The notes under the pieces were generated by a model. That model was given only the letters and a program-made list of their open reading frames with translations, did no database searches and was not told where the DNA came from. From the IMG/VR virus record IMGVR_UViG_3300033148_002419, positions 1 to 22,712 of that record: a stretch of 22,712 bases of DNA, one strand, 5' to 3'. The translations under genes and the position numbers were made by a program. This document shows positions 1 through 6,470 of this stretch, in pieces (position 1 is the first letter of the stretch; each line of letters begins with the position of its first letter). The stretch comes from a virus.

Positions 1-148
1 CCTTCTGAAGAGTCACCCCAAGAGAGCCCACACATTTCACACAAATCGGTCCCCTCAACTTCCCCGCTGCATCAAACCAGCTTCCAGTGCATTCAGAGTT
101 CTCAACTTCACCACTCGTACTTTCTCTTCCACATACCGAACAGCGCAT
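1..148 (-). CDS. Small CxxC/CxxC zinc-ribbon-like protein, partial at left edge
   Basis: A minus-strand reading frame starts at ATG (148-146) and is still open at base 1, giving 49 codons. The N-terminus reads MRCSVCGRE, with Cys at residues 3, 6, 20, 36 and 39. The pairs C3-x2-C6 and C36-x2-C39 look like the two knuckles of a zinc ribbon. A good ribosome binding site (GAAAGGA, 8 nt before the ATG) supports this start. The same frame stays open upstream to about 358, and an in-frame ATG lies at 283-281, but that ATG has no Shine-Dalgarno sequence, so a longer form is less likely. The gene is transcribed away from the structural genes, probably from the promoter at 335-362, and so likely belongs to the early module. 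Function is unknown; zinc binding is inferred from Cys spacing only. Confidence 0.6.
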   Translation of the reverse strand, partial: MRCSVCGRESTSGEVENSECTGSWFDAAGKLRGPICVKCVGSLGVTLQK

Positions 149-334
149 AATCAAAATCCTTTCATGCACGTTCAGTGAATTACACCCTTTGAACATTGCG
201 GTTATACACCCGCTGTGCTTTGTCCCGGCATGCTCATACACTGAGCGAAGAACAAAGAAGATTGTCAAAGATCTTGGGAACATTCGCGTTTCGTCACAAT
301 GACTCGAAGAGGCCGCCACCTTCAACGTAACCAA

Positions 335-362
335 AGTATACCCAACTCTGCCCGGTTGTCAA
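335..362 (-). promoter_or_regulatory. Leftward sigma70-type promoter
   Basis: On the minus strand, TTGACA (362-357, perfect -35) is followed after 16 bases by TATACT (340-335, five of six consensus -10 bases). Transcription would start near 328 and run left into the Cys-rich gene starting at 148, leaving a leader of about 180 nt. The match is good enough for recognition by host RNA polymerase without an activator, as expected for an early phage promoter. It is predicted from sequence only. Confidence 0.6.
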
Positions 363-412
363 ATCCACACCTTTCCCTGGTCCACCCACCAGCTAGAGGA
401 GAAGAATACCCT

Positions 413-441
413 AGGGGGTACCAGCCCCAACCCCACCCCCT
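413..441. repeat. GC-rich inverted repeat, possible hairpin
   Basis: AGGGGGT (413-419) and ACCCCCT (435-441) can form a 7-bp stem around a C-rich 15-nt loop. The palindromes CCCTAGGG and GGTACC lie alongside. No T-run follows on either strand, so it does not look like an intrinsic terminator. Role unknown. Confidence 0.3.
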
Positions 442-701
442 GAGAAAGATAGATGGCCTCCTTCTTTACTAAACTAGATTTTCAAAACGAGATAGCTGGG
501 AAGGCGCCAAATGGTCCTGCGCCCAAAGAAGCTGAGTGGGAGGAAGATTAATTCTCCACCACATTACCATGTTTATAGTAGGATGAAGGAAGTATCTCTC
601 CCTCTTCCTAATGCTATCACCATTACAGAGATTGGGAGGAAGGGAGGAAGGTTTCTTCTCCACTACAATCACCCTTCCAGGGAAGAGGATCAATTTCTAA
701 T

Positions 702-824
702 GTTTCTGGAAGGATGATAAAAAGGATTACTAGTTTCTGGAGAAAGAACCTTCATCCCACCCTTTCAGCTTAAATTCGGCGGAGAGTTCCTTTCTCATAA
801 GAAAATTCATCGCTATCCAGAAAC
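702..824. promoter_or_regulatory. Three GTTTCTGGA repeats upstream of the late promoter (candidate operators)
   Basis: The 9-mer GTTTCTGGA occurs at 702-710 (+), 733-741 (+) and 816-824 (- strand). The middle copy is part of a palindrome, TTTCT-GG-AGAAA (734-745), and a related TTTCT-CATA-AGAAA lies at 791-804. The third copy ends 3 bases before the -35 box at 828, centred near -43 relative to the expected start, a usual site for an activator that contacts RNA polymerase. That these are binding sites for a phage late regulator is inference from position and repetition. Confidence 0.45.
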
Positions 825-827
825 TCC

Positions 828-856
828 TTGACTGCTGATAGCTCCTATGCGATTAT
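828..856 (+). promoter_or_regulatory. Rightward promoter with extended -10, head of the structural block
   Basis: TTGACT (828-833, five of six -35 bases) is separated by 17 bases from GATTAT (851-856, four of six -10 bases). The spacer ends in TGC, giving the TGn extended -10 element. The expected start is near 863, leaving a leader of roughly 38 nt before the ATG at 901. It is the only good promoter noticed in front of the rightward genes, and the GTTTCTGGA repeats adjoin it. Confidence 0.55.
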
Positions 857-900
857 ACACTATAACACATCAATTACTAAGGACCTGAGAGGACTGAAAA

Positions 901-1062
901 ATGTCTGGCGGAAACTGTAATATCTGCTCAAACCTACAAAGAGATAGAAAGACCCGAATCCTTTCCTGCTCTTTGCACGCACAGATTAATACCAGTAACC
1001 CCGCTAGAATCAGACCAGAAACCTCTTGCCCAAAGGGAGACTACAGTGCTTCACGAAGTTGA
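901..1062 (+). CDS. Small Cys-rich (CxxC...CxxH) phage protein, first gene of the rightward block
   Basis: This 53-aa frame begins with ATG 7 nt after GAGAGGA (887-893) and ends with TGA at 1060-1062. Residues 6, 9, 23 and 26 form C-x2-C-x13-C-x2-H, a plausible zinc site, followed by a basic stretch ending NPARIRPETSCPKG with a further Cys at 43. Its 3' end overlaps the next gene by 17 nt and contains that gene's ribosome binding site, so the two are probably translationally coupled. The strong binding site, the Cys/His spacing and the promoter just upstream argue that it is real despite its size. No function is known to me; small zinc proteins at this position could act in regulation or packaging. 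Confidence 0.65.
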   Translation: MSGGNCNICSNLQRDRKTRILSCSLHAQINTSNPARIRPETSCPKGDYSASRS

Positions 1063-1501
1063 CGATGTTGCACTCACATCAGACGATAGGGAACTCAATC
1101 TTTCAGTCGACCCTATCATTGAACTTGCTGAGCAAGGCTACTCCACAAAAGAAATAGCCGCAATTGTCAATGATGCACCTGAGACTATCCGCAAGCAGAT
1201 AAAGGAAATTCAATCTAAACAAGGCGTTCTCCTGGACTACCGATCGGTCCAAGGACTCCAACTCACAGATATTCAACGCAAACTTCTCGCTGCAATGACT
1301 GATGAAAAAATAGCCGAAGCTCCATTAAAGGACTTGGTTAACTGCTTTAAGACTCTCAAAGACAAAGAACTCGTCATGGATGGTAAACCTACTGAAATCC
1401 AAGGACTCGTAGGTTACCTAGTCCAACTTGAAAGAGAAGAACGTGGTGAGATAGACGTCACCCCACTTCCTGAACCTGAAGAGGAGTTACCAGACTTATG
1501 A
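1046..1501 (+). CDS. HTH DNA-binding protein, probable terminase small subunit
   Basis: A 151-aa protein starting at GTG with AAAGGGAGA 6 nt upstream. Residues 22-56 form a helix-turn-helix (GYSTKEIAAIVNDAPETIRK), the recognition module typical of small terminase subunits. Residues 70-130 are predicted helical, a possible oligomerisation region, and the tail from 131 is acidic and proline-rich. Small terminase subunits bind the packaging site on phage DNA and load the ATPase-nuclease large subunit. The large subunit gene is present at 6471, unusually about 5 kb downstream. Alternatively it could be a transcription regulator of the late block. The HTH is clear; the terminase assignment is inferred from domain order and context. 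Confidence 0.6.
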   Translation: MLHEVDDVALTSDDRELNLSVDPIIELAEQGYSTKEIAAIVNDAPETIRKQIKEIQSKQGVLLDYRSVQGLQLTDIQRKLLAAMTDEKIAEAPLKDLVNCFKTLKDKELVMDGKPTEIQGLVGYLVQLEREERGEIDVTPLPEPEEELPDL

Positions 1502-1857
1502 GTCTATCCAACGAACAGCACGAGTTCGCTAAAGATGTCTCCAGTCTTCTCCACTTCATCCACCTTCTTGGCATCAAACATACCCTTGGGGAAGTCTTCA
1601 GGACCCCTGAACAGCAAGCCATTTATTTTGCTGCCGGAAAGAGTTGGAAAAAATTCTCAGGTCATCAAAACAAACTTGCTATCGATATCAACTTCTTTCC
1701 TAATGGTAAATACATAGGCACATTCTCACCAGAAACTGGTAAAGCTCTTCTTACTGATATAGGAGGATATTGGTGTAGTCTCCATCCAAAGAACCGCTGG
1801 GGAGGAAACTACTCTTTAAAATATCTTGACTTGCCACACTTTGAAAGATTGAGGTAA
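1498..1857 (+). CDS. M15-family (VanY-like) peptidase, endolysin
   Basis: A 119-aa protein whose start codon overlaps the stop of the preceding gene (ATGA); GAGGAG lies at 1481-1486. It carries the zinc site of M15 peptidases: SGHQNKLAIDI, with His56 and Asp63 seven residues apart, and DLPHFE, with His114. Upstream is the usual RTPEQQAIYFAAGKS segment (35-49), and a WGGNY stretch (101-105) precedes the last motif. Single-domain M15 enzymes of this size are known phage endolysins that cut peptide cross-links in peptidoglycan (L-alanyl-D-glutamate or D-Ala peptidases). There is no signal peptide or cell-wall-binding domain, which fits a globular endolysin needing a holin. It heads a likely lysis group with the next two genes. 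Confidence 0.88.
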   Translation: MSLSNEQHEFAKDVSSLLHFIHLLGIKHTLGEVFRTPEQQAIYFAAGKSWKKFSGHQNKLAIDINFFPNGKYIGTFSPETGKALLTDIGGYWCSLHPKNRWGGNYSLKYLDLPHFERLR

Positions 1858-1860
1858 CTT

Positions 1861-2250
1861 ATGCAAATAAATAACTACCTCAACCTTTATCAGTTCAATA
1901 AATCAATGCTGATTGCACCAACGAGATATATTCTCGCTACCACTGAAGTCAGGGATGCTGCAACAAACGGCTGCGGAACTGCAGGTTGGAAGGGAAAACT
2001 CGTCCCTGATACACTTTACTTCCTCAGCATCCTCGAAGCCTGTCGTATTCATGACTGGATGTATGCTGAAGGAGAAACTGAGATTGACAAAAAGAGAGCT
2101 GATGATATTTTCCTAAGCAACATGGAAGAATTAATATCTAACGCTTTCTGGTTTCTACGTTTCCTCAGACGACGTCGCGCTCTGAAATACTTCCTCGCAG
2201 TTGCTATCGCAGGAGACGCCGCTTTTTGGGCTGATAAGGAGAAACCATAA
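1861..2250 (+). CDS. Phospholipase A2-like protein
   Basis: A 129-aa protein with GAGGT 5 nt before ATG. Its centre carries the hallmarks of the PLA2 fold: a glycine- and Cys-containing segment NGCGTAGWKG (36-45), possibly the calcium loop, then ACRIHDWMY (60-68) with the His64-Asp65 catalytic pair, and Asp81/Asp82 on the following helix (KKRADDIFLSNM). In PLA2 enzymes this His, with a distal Asp, activates water to cleave the sn-2 ester of phospholipids. The C-terminus (about 95-124) is basic then hydrophobic (RFLRRRRALKYFLAVAIAG), which could associate with membrane. Its place between an endolysin and a tiny one-helix peptide suggests a role in lysis; a virion role in entry, as in parvovirus VP1, is the alternative. 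Enzyme activity is inferred, not shown. Confidence 0.65.
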   Translation: MQINNYLNLYQFNKSMLIAPTRYILATTEVRDAATNGCGTAGWKGKLVPDTLYFLSILEACRIHDWMYAEGETEIDKKRADDIFLSNMEELISNAFWFLRFLRRRRALKYFLAVAIAGDAAFWADKEKP

Positions 2251-2381
2251 TGTGGAAAGCAATTTGCCTTAAAAAGATTACCTCTGCGACTGTAGCAACA
2301 GTGAAATTCCTTTGGCCGATTATCAAGCCTATTCTCACTGAAGTTGCTAAGCAGAAGTTAGAGAAAAAGTTACTTAAATAA
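2250..2381 (+). CDS. 43-aa single-helix peptide, holin- or spanin-like candidate
   Basis: ATG at 2250 shares its A with the previous stop (TAATG) and has a strong AAGGAGA 7 nt upstream (2236-2242). The 43-residue product has a basic N-terminus, one hydrophobic stretch (TSATVATVKFLWPIIKPIL, 11-29) and a charged, Lys-rich helical tail. One short membrane helix with a basic tail occurs in small holins and pore-forming lysis peptides, and the gene follows the endolysin directly. The hydrophobic segment contains a Lys and two Pro, so insertion in the membrane is uncertain. Gene existence is well supported by the binding site; function is a guess from context. Confidence 0.6.
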   Translation: MWKAICLKKITSATVATVKFLWPIIKPILTEVAKQKLEKKLLK

Positions 2382-2427
2382 TTCAACCAGAAATATCAAA
2401 AATTGACATACTTCACTGGAGGATCAA

Positions 2428-2721
2428 ATGAAAAGACAAACTATTATAAGTGCTGATACAGCCGGCCTGACAACTACCCGATTCCATGTTAATGAAAATT
2501 CCAGTGTAACCATTGCTGCAAGAGGACTTGCCGGCGTTGAGACTATAACTCTCCAGATCTACGTCAATAGTGGTTGGACTGATGTATACCAGGAAGATTC
2601 TGTAGTCGCAATGACTGCAACAAACAACCTCCTTTACGCTGTTCCTGTTGGTATCTATCGCCTAGTTAAATCTGCAACTGCAGGTGCGACTTCCGTAGAC
2701 ATGTATAACATTGGTGGCTAA
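2428..2721 (+). CDS. Small beta-rich virion protein
   Basis: A 97-aa protein with GGAGG 5 nt before ATG. The sequence is rich in Thr, Val, Ala and Gly with alternating hydrophobic strands (SSVTIAARGLAGVETITLQI at 25-44) and an aromatic GWTDVYQ segment. It has the look of a single beta-sandwich, as in capsid decoration or spike proteins. No membrane segment or catalytic motif is visible. It lies 2 nt upstream of the large fibre gene, so it may decorate the head or form part of the fibre assembly. The specific family is not recognised. Confidence 0.6.
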   Translation: MKRQTIISADTAGLTTTRFHVNENSSVTIAARGLAGVETITLQIYVNSGWTDVYQEDSVVAMTATNNLLYAVPVGIYRLVKSATAGATSVDMYNIGG

Positions 2722-2723
2722 TT

Positions 2724-4979
2724 ATGAGAGATTTTCGTGGTTTCTTATATAATGCATTTAGACCTCAGTGGGGATTACTAAAAGTAGTTAGTGATGTTAC
2801 TCAATACTTGCTAACTCTTCCTCTTAGTGACTTTACATTCTCCCGTGGCGGTTCGTCTAAGGTTATTCCTGACCACCGTGGTGTGCTGATTACAGTGCCT
2901 GATGGTGTGCCTGCCTGGGAGGGGGCTAGGCTGGCTACTACGGTGGCGGATGGGGCCGAGTTGGGGGGTGAGTTGTGGGAAGGCAGTCCAACTCTTGGAG
3001 CTGGTTGGACAGATAATGGGGATGGCACATATACCTGTGATGGTTCACAGTCTGCTAATTCAAATTTGTATATGCCGTCTCCTGCCACAGAGGGCAAGTA
3101 CTTTAGGTTAGTAGTTGTCGCTATAGAGCATACATCAGGGGGATGCAATTTAGGGATAGGTACATCAAATGTGCTATATACTCAAGTTATTGCCGTAGGT
3201 GAGTGGCCACATGAAGGTGTTGCCGCGGGTACTACTTGGGCGCTAATTCAGGCATCTTCTTCTTTTGAAGGTATTATTTCTGTATCGTTCAAACAAGTAA
3301 TCCCCACCAACCTAGCCACCACCGACGATGGCCTTCCGCTCGTCCTCGCAGCCGACTACCCCCTGCCTCGCGAAGATAGTGAGGAGATGTCTGAGGGGGA
3401 TAAGAGGTATGTGTATGGGCAGATGTTGGGAAAGAATCTTTTTACTGGGTTCACTACTCTCGGCACAGGTTGGGCTGATAACGGAGATGGATCTTTTACT
3501 ATCGATGGTACACAGACGGGCGCCTCAAATGCTGTAGTTGATCTTGGTATGACAGATGGTGCGTTATATACCCTAAAAACTATAGCATCAGGTGTGACAG
3601 GGACTACTTGGTTTTTGATTGGAAATGGTTCAGTTGACGGTACCGCTGTTAATGGGCAAAATGTTATAACCGCTGCCGCAGATGGTGGATCACCCCATCT
3701 ACTATTGTTCCAAGCTACTGCTGGAGCGACGGGTACTTTCAGCCTGATTAGTGCTAGTTCATACCATCAACGCCCCATAGCCCTCGAAGTAATCACAGGC
3801 GGCACTACCGCCGAACTACCCCCCGAACTCGGCCCAGATGATATCGGGGTTGAGTATACCGATGGCACCGCCGTGATTAAGCCTGTCGGATACTCAACGC
3901 TTGAGGGGTATAGCAATGATGGGCAGGTTACAAATATACTCACAAACTCTGAGGAGTTTGATAATGCAGCGTGGATCAAAACAGCAATAAATACCACAGG
4001 GACACCACCTTGGGTAGATCAAACTTCTGCTCCAGATACTACATTAACAGCAGACTTGATTATTCCAACCACTGCAAATACGGCACATTCAATACAGCAG
4101 AATAAAACAACAACAATTAGTACACTTAGTGTTTTTGCTAAAGCTAATGGTTTAGTAAATCCTATGTTGAGAATGAGAGCAGGAACAGGGGAGGTAGTCA
4201 CAGTAGTATTTAACCTAACTACAGGATTACTTACACAGACAACAAACCAAGGAACAACGTTTACTAGCGTATCTGGAGGTATTGAAAGACTAGCAAATTC
4301 TTGGTTTAGGATTTCTCTTACCGCCACAAGATCGGCAGGATCGACTAATTGTGCCATTGACTTCAGCAATAGTGATACTCCGAGTTTGGATACAAATGGG
4401 ACTATAGCTTTTGCTAATGATGGCACATCGGGTATTTATTTATGGGGAGGAGACTTAAAAGTTGGGGTGTTATCAGCCTACATCCCCACTACTACAACCT
4501 CTGCAACTCGGGCGGCAGACAACCTGAGCTTCCCGATTCCGAGTGTGTTGAGTGCGGAGAGTTGGGCGTTTGAGTTAGCGGTCAATCCCTCCGCAACAGG
4601 ACAAGATGCGTGGTCACACCCATTTTCATTATTTATAGATGTCAGAAATGAACTAACAATAGCTATCGCCCCTACATCAATTAGATTATGGGAGCGTGTA
4701 GGAGATGTACTAACACAGATCTCATTCACTCACGCCCACGTCGCAGAAACACCGTTAAGAATACAGGCATACGGCAGTGGGAATACCATTGGGCTAAGAG
4801 TGGCCGACTACTCCGCTGATATCTCTGCAATTTCATTTATCGAGGAAACGCGACTGGCAACACCAACCGCAATTGCAGAGACATTAAGTATCGGACGAAG
4901 AAATGATACAGCACATTTCGTAGGCGAATACATCTCAGACGCCTACTACGCAAGCCGAGAGGAGGCCGCAGGATGGTAA
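2724..4979 (+). CDS. Modular tail fibre/receptor-binding protein with carbohydrate-binding-like modules
   Basis: A 751-aa protein. The N-terminus (30-75) contains FTFSRGGSSKV...GVPAWEGARLA, a segment common at the front of phage fibre or head-spike proteins. Two related beta modules follow (about 82-192 and 234-356), each with the signature GW-x-DNGDG-[TS]-[YF]-T-x-DG-[ST]-Q. A third, different module spans about 404-598 (TNSEEFDNAAWIK ... SAYIPTTTTSATRAAD), a known phage-fibre type of carbohydrate-binding-like domain. The C-terminus (601-751) resembles a concanavalin-A-like lectin sandwich. Such proteins bind cell-surface glycans. Linkers between modules are proline-rich and GC-rich, while module interiors are AT-richer, suggesting module exchange. 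No hydrolase motif or intramolecular chaperone was seen. Confidence 0.75.
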   Translation: MRDFRGFLYNAFRPQWGLLKVVSDVTQYLLTLPLSDFTFSRGGSSKVIPDHRGVLITVPDGVPAWEGARLATTVADGAELGGELWEGSPTLGAGWTDNGDGTYTCDGSQSANSNLYMPSPATEGKYFRLVVVAIEHTSGGCNLGIGTSNVLYTQVIAVGEWPHEGVAAGTTWALIQASSSFEGIISVSFKQVIPTNLATTDDGLPLVLAADYPLPREDSEEMSEGDKRYVYGQMLGKNLFTGFTTLGTGWADNGDGSFTIDGTQTGASNAVVDLGMTDGALYTLKTIASGVTGTTWFLIGNGSVDGTAVNGQNVITAAADGGSPHLLLFQATAGATGTFSLISASSYHQRPIALEVITGGTTAELPPELGPDDIGVEYTDGTAVIKPVGYSTLEGYSNDGQVTNILTNSEEFDNAAWIKTAINTTGTPPWVDQTSAPDTTLTADLIIPTTANTAHSIQQNKTTTISTLSVFAKANGLVNPMLRMRAGTGEVVTVVFNLTTGLLTQTTNQGTTFTSVSGGIERLANSWFRISLTATRSAGSTNCAIDFSNSDTPSLDTNGTIAFANDGTSGIYLWGGDLKVGVLSAYIPTTTTSATRAADNLSFPIPSVLSAESWAFELAVNPSATGQDAWSHPFSLFIDVRNELTIAIAPTSIRLWERVGDVLTQISFTHAHVAETPLRIQAYGSGNTIGLRVADYSADISAISFIEETRLATPTAIAETLSIGRRNDTAHFVGEYISDAYYASREEAAGW
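2967..3791 (+). repeat. Two diverged copies of a beta module inside the fibre gene
   Basis: The module around 2967-3299 and the one around 3423-3791 share the motif GW-[TA]-DNGDG-[TS] at equivalent positions and end in similar S-F/I-S core strands. They are paralogous domains from an internal duplication or independent acquisition of the same module. They are visible at protein level more than DNA level, so the event is old. Confidence 0.6.
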
Positions 4980-5416
4980 CGACAAAGTATGTAGACGTGA
5001 TCCTAAGATCAACCAACCTTGCTGCTACCATCGAGCACATGGCCGCTATGCGAATCATCGTAGAGCGCACCAGTGAGAGAACGATCAAACTCCAGTGGGA
5101 CGACGGTGACAAAGTAGTAATCGCAGAAACGCCTTTGCTGATTTGTGTTGACACTGACACTCTCGAGCCCACCGGTGTGCTGGTGTTTGCCGTCCGCCTG
5201 ACGGAATTCTACGCCTCGAATCTCCTAGAATATATCGCCACAGGAGCCACCATCTGCGACTGGAGAGAAGACGTGTGGGTGGACACTGGCGAGGTTGACG
5301 AAGAAGAGGAGCCGATCATGGCCCTTGAACCCATTCCCGAATACCCGATTGTTAGCGTAGACGCAGAAGGCCAACTAGTGCTAAAGATGCAGCAACCTGG
5401 AGTAGTAGTGAGATGA
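4973..5416 (+). CDS. Hypothetical fibre-cluster protein with acidic linker
   Basis: A 147-aa protein starting inside the last codons of the fibre gene (7-nt overlap), with a GAGGAGG sequence about 9 nt upstream, within that gene's end. Residues 1-100 alternate beta strands and one helix. Residues 107-118 are strongly acidic (TGEVDEEEEPI), then comes a Pro-rich stretch and a final strand segment (VSVDAEGQLVLKM). No family is recognised. Tight coupling to the fibre gene and to the Ig-like gene downstream suggests a fibre chaperone or an adaptor that links fibre to virion. Confidence 0.55.
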   Translation: MVTTKYVDVILRSTNLAATIEHMAAMRIIVERTSERTIKLQWDDGDKVVIAETPLLICVDTDTLEPTGVLVFAVRLTEFYASNLLEYIATGATICDWREDVWVDTGEVDEEEEPIMALEPIPEYPIVSVDAEGQLVLKMQQPGVVVR

Positions 5417-5730
5417 TTACTTTAAAGCGTGGTGATACTTTTAAACTAGATGCAGTAGTCCTTGGGGATGGTGTGGTCATCCCTGGCGGAATCGGTGGTT
5501 GGACTATAACAAGTCAGATCCGTACTACCAGAGGCGTATTAATAGATACCTTAGTAGTAACTGTTGTCTCCTCAATTGCTTGCACTTATACACTTGAGGA
5601 ATCAGATGCTGGAGTTACTGAGGACTGGCCTATTGGTCACCACGAAATGGATATTGAATACGTTATTAACGACGCTGTCATCAGCACCAAAACAATAACA
5701 GTTAAAGTTGAAAGGGATATTACTAGATGA
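5413..5730 (+). CDS. Ig-like phage structural protein (baseplate/fibre-associated domain)
   Basis: A 105-aa protein joined to the previous gene by an ATGA overlap. It has a pattern I know from many phage and prophage structural regions: an N-terminal LKRGDTFKL, then ITSQIRTTRGVLIDTL, a DWPIG turn (71-75), a DIEYVINDAVISTKTITVKV segment, and an end in DITR. This is probably a single immunoglobulin-like beta sandwich like the N-terminal domain of baseplate upper proteins. Its job is likely attachment of fibre parts to the virion. The pattern is clear; the exact role is inferred. Confidence 0.6.
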   Translation: MITLKRGDTFKLDAVVLGDGVVIPGGIGGWTITSQIRTTRGVLIDTLVVTVVSSIACTYTLEESDAGVTEDWPIGHHEMDIEYVINDAVISTKTITVKVERDITR

Positions 5731-6416
5731 ATATCACTACTACTTTAACTGCCGGGAACTCAGCATTAACGATATCTGATTCTGTGTTATCCCTCGTAAC
5801 ACTGTTATCCCAACCAGGATCTCCTGGCGTCGGCAGTGGTGATATGACTGTAGCTACTTACGATCCGCAAGCAATAGAAGATGACGCATTTGCTCGTGCT
5901 AATCATACAGGTGAACAAGCTATTGCTACAATAACTGGACTGCAAGTCGCACTTTATAAAGCCTATATTGAGATCTACCTTGATCAGGATTCCACAACAA
6001 CACGTAGTATCCCATCAGAAGATATAAATACTGATCTGGATTTTGTTTTAACATATATCTCAGATTTTGCTAACGATTTTAGTTACAATGATACTACTAA
6101 AGAACTTACATATATAGGTTCTATCTCTATTATAATTCGTATTGCATTTGATATTTCGATGGAACGTACAGATACTGGAGGTGCCCCTGAGATGGAGTAT
6201 TTTGTTCAGTATGATTCAGGTTCCGGCTTTGTTAAAATACCAAAATCAATAGCCGTTCGGTCCTACAGTAATGCTGATATTGGGACAGCTAGCAATTCAT
6301 TTTTACTTAGTATTGATACTGGTGATAAACTTAAAATGGGACTTCGGGCAAATGCTGCTATTGCTCTTGATTACCGAAATATAACTATAGTTATAACAGC
6401 TGAAGATATAGTTTAA
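5727..6416 (+). CDS. Tail/head fibre-like protein with NHxGxQ motif and C-terminal beta domain
   Basis: A 229-aa protein whose start overlaps the previous stop (ATGA), with AAAGGGA upstream. A short Gly/Pro segment (QPGSPGVGSGDM, 29-40) leads into VATYDPQAIEDDAFARANHTGEQ (42-64). The YDP...D-x-F-x-R-x-NH-x-G-x-Q motif is widespread at the stalk of phage fibre proteins. Residues 75-229 are beta-rich and resemble a trimeric C1q/TNF-like or fibre-tip domain. It is probably a second receptor-binding or fibre component. It closes the fibre block in front of the terminase large subunit. Confidence 0.62.
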   Translation: MNITTTLTAGNSALTISDSVLSLVTLLSQPGSPGVGSGDMTVATYDPQAIEDDAFARANHTGEQAIATITGLQVALYKAYIEIYLDQDSTTTRSIPSEDINTDLDFVLTYISDFANDFSYNDTTKELTYIGSISIIIRIAFDISMERTDTGGAPEMEYFVQYDSGSGFVKIPKSIAVRSYSNADIGTASNSFLLSIDTGDKLKMGLRANAAIALDYRNITIVITAEDIV

Positions 6417-6470
6417 CAAATTACTGTTGAAATTAATTAACTGGGCACATTAAAAAGTGATATTTCTGCC

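Larger units (their letters stand above)
149..900. other. Divergent intergenic control region
   Basis: About 750 bases with no convincing gene separate the leftward Cys-protein gene from the rightward late block. It holds a leftward promoter (335-362), a GC-rich inverted repeat (413-441), purine-rich tracts around 590-690, three GTTTCTGGA repeats (702-824) and a rightward promoter (828-856). The open frames here (for example 511-717 plus and 469-693 minus) have no ribosome binding site and low-complexity products. A replication origin could sit here, but no iterons or AT-rich unwinding element were recognised. Confidence 0.6.

Noticed and set aside
87-302. 71-codon plus-strand frame
   Set aside because: It lies opposite the better-supported minus-strand Cys gene and lacks a ribosome binding site.
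413-441. GC-rich hairpin as an intrinsic terminator
   Set aside because: No T-run follows the stem on either strand, and no gene converges on it.
469-717. Two overlapping small frames, 469-693 (-) and 511-717 (+)
   Set aside because: Neither has a Shine-Dalgarno sequence; products are rich in Pro/Ser/Arg without pattern, and each is explained by a purine/pyrimidine-biased stretch.
2403-2427. TTGACA as a promoter -35 box before the 97-aa gene
   Set aside because: No -10-like hexamer lies 15-19 bases downstream; that interval is the ribosome binding site and start codon.
6417-6470. Possible promoter (TTGAAA ... TTAAAA) before the terminase large subunit gene
   Set aside because: The -10 match is poor, and the gap is short and simply AT-rich.
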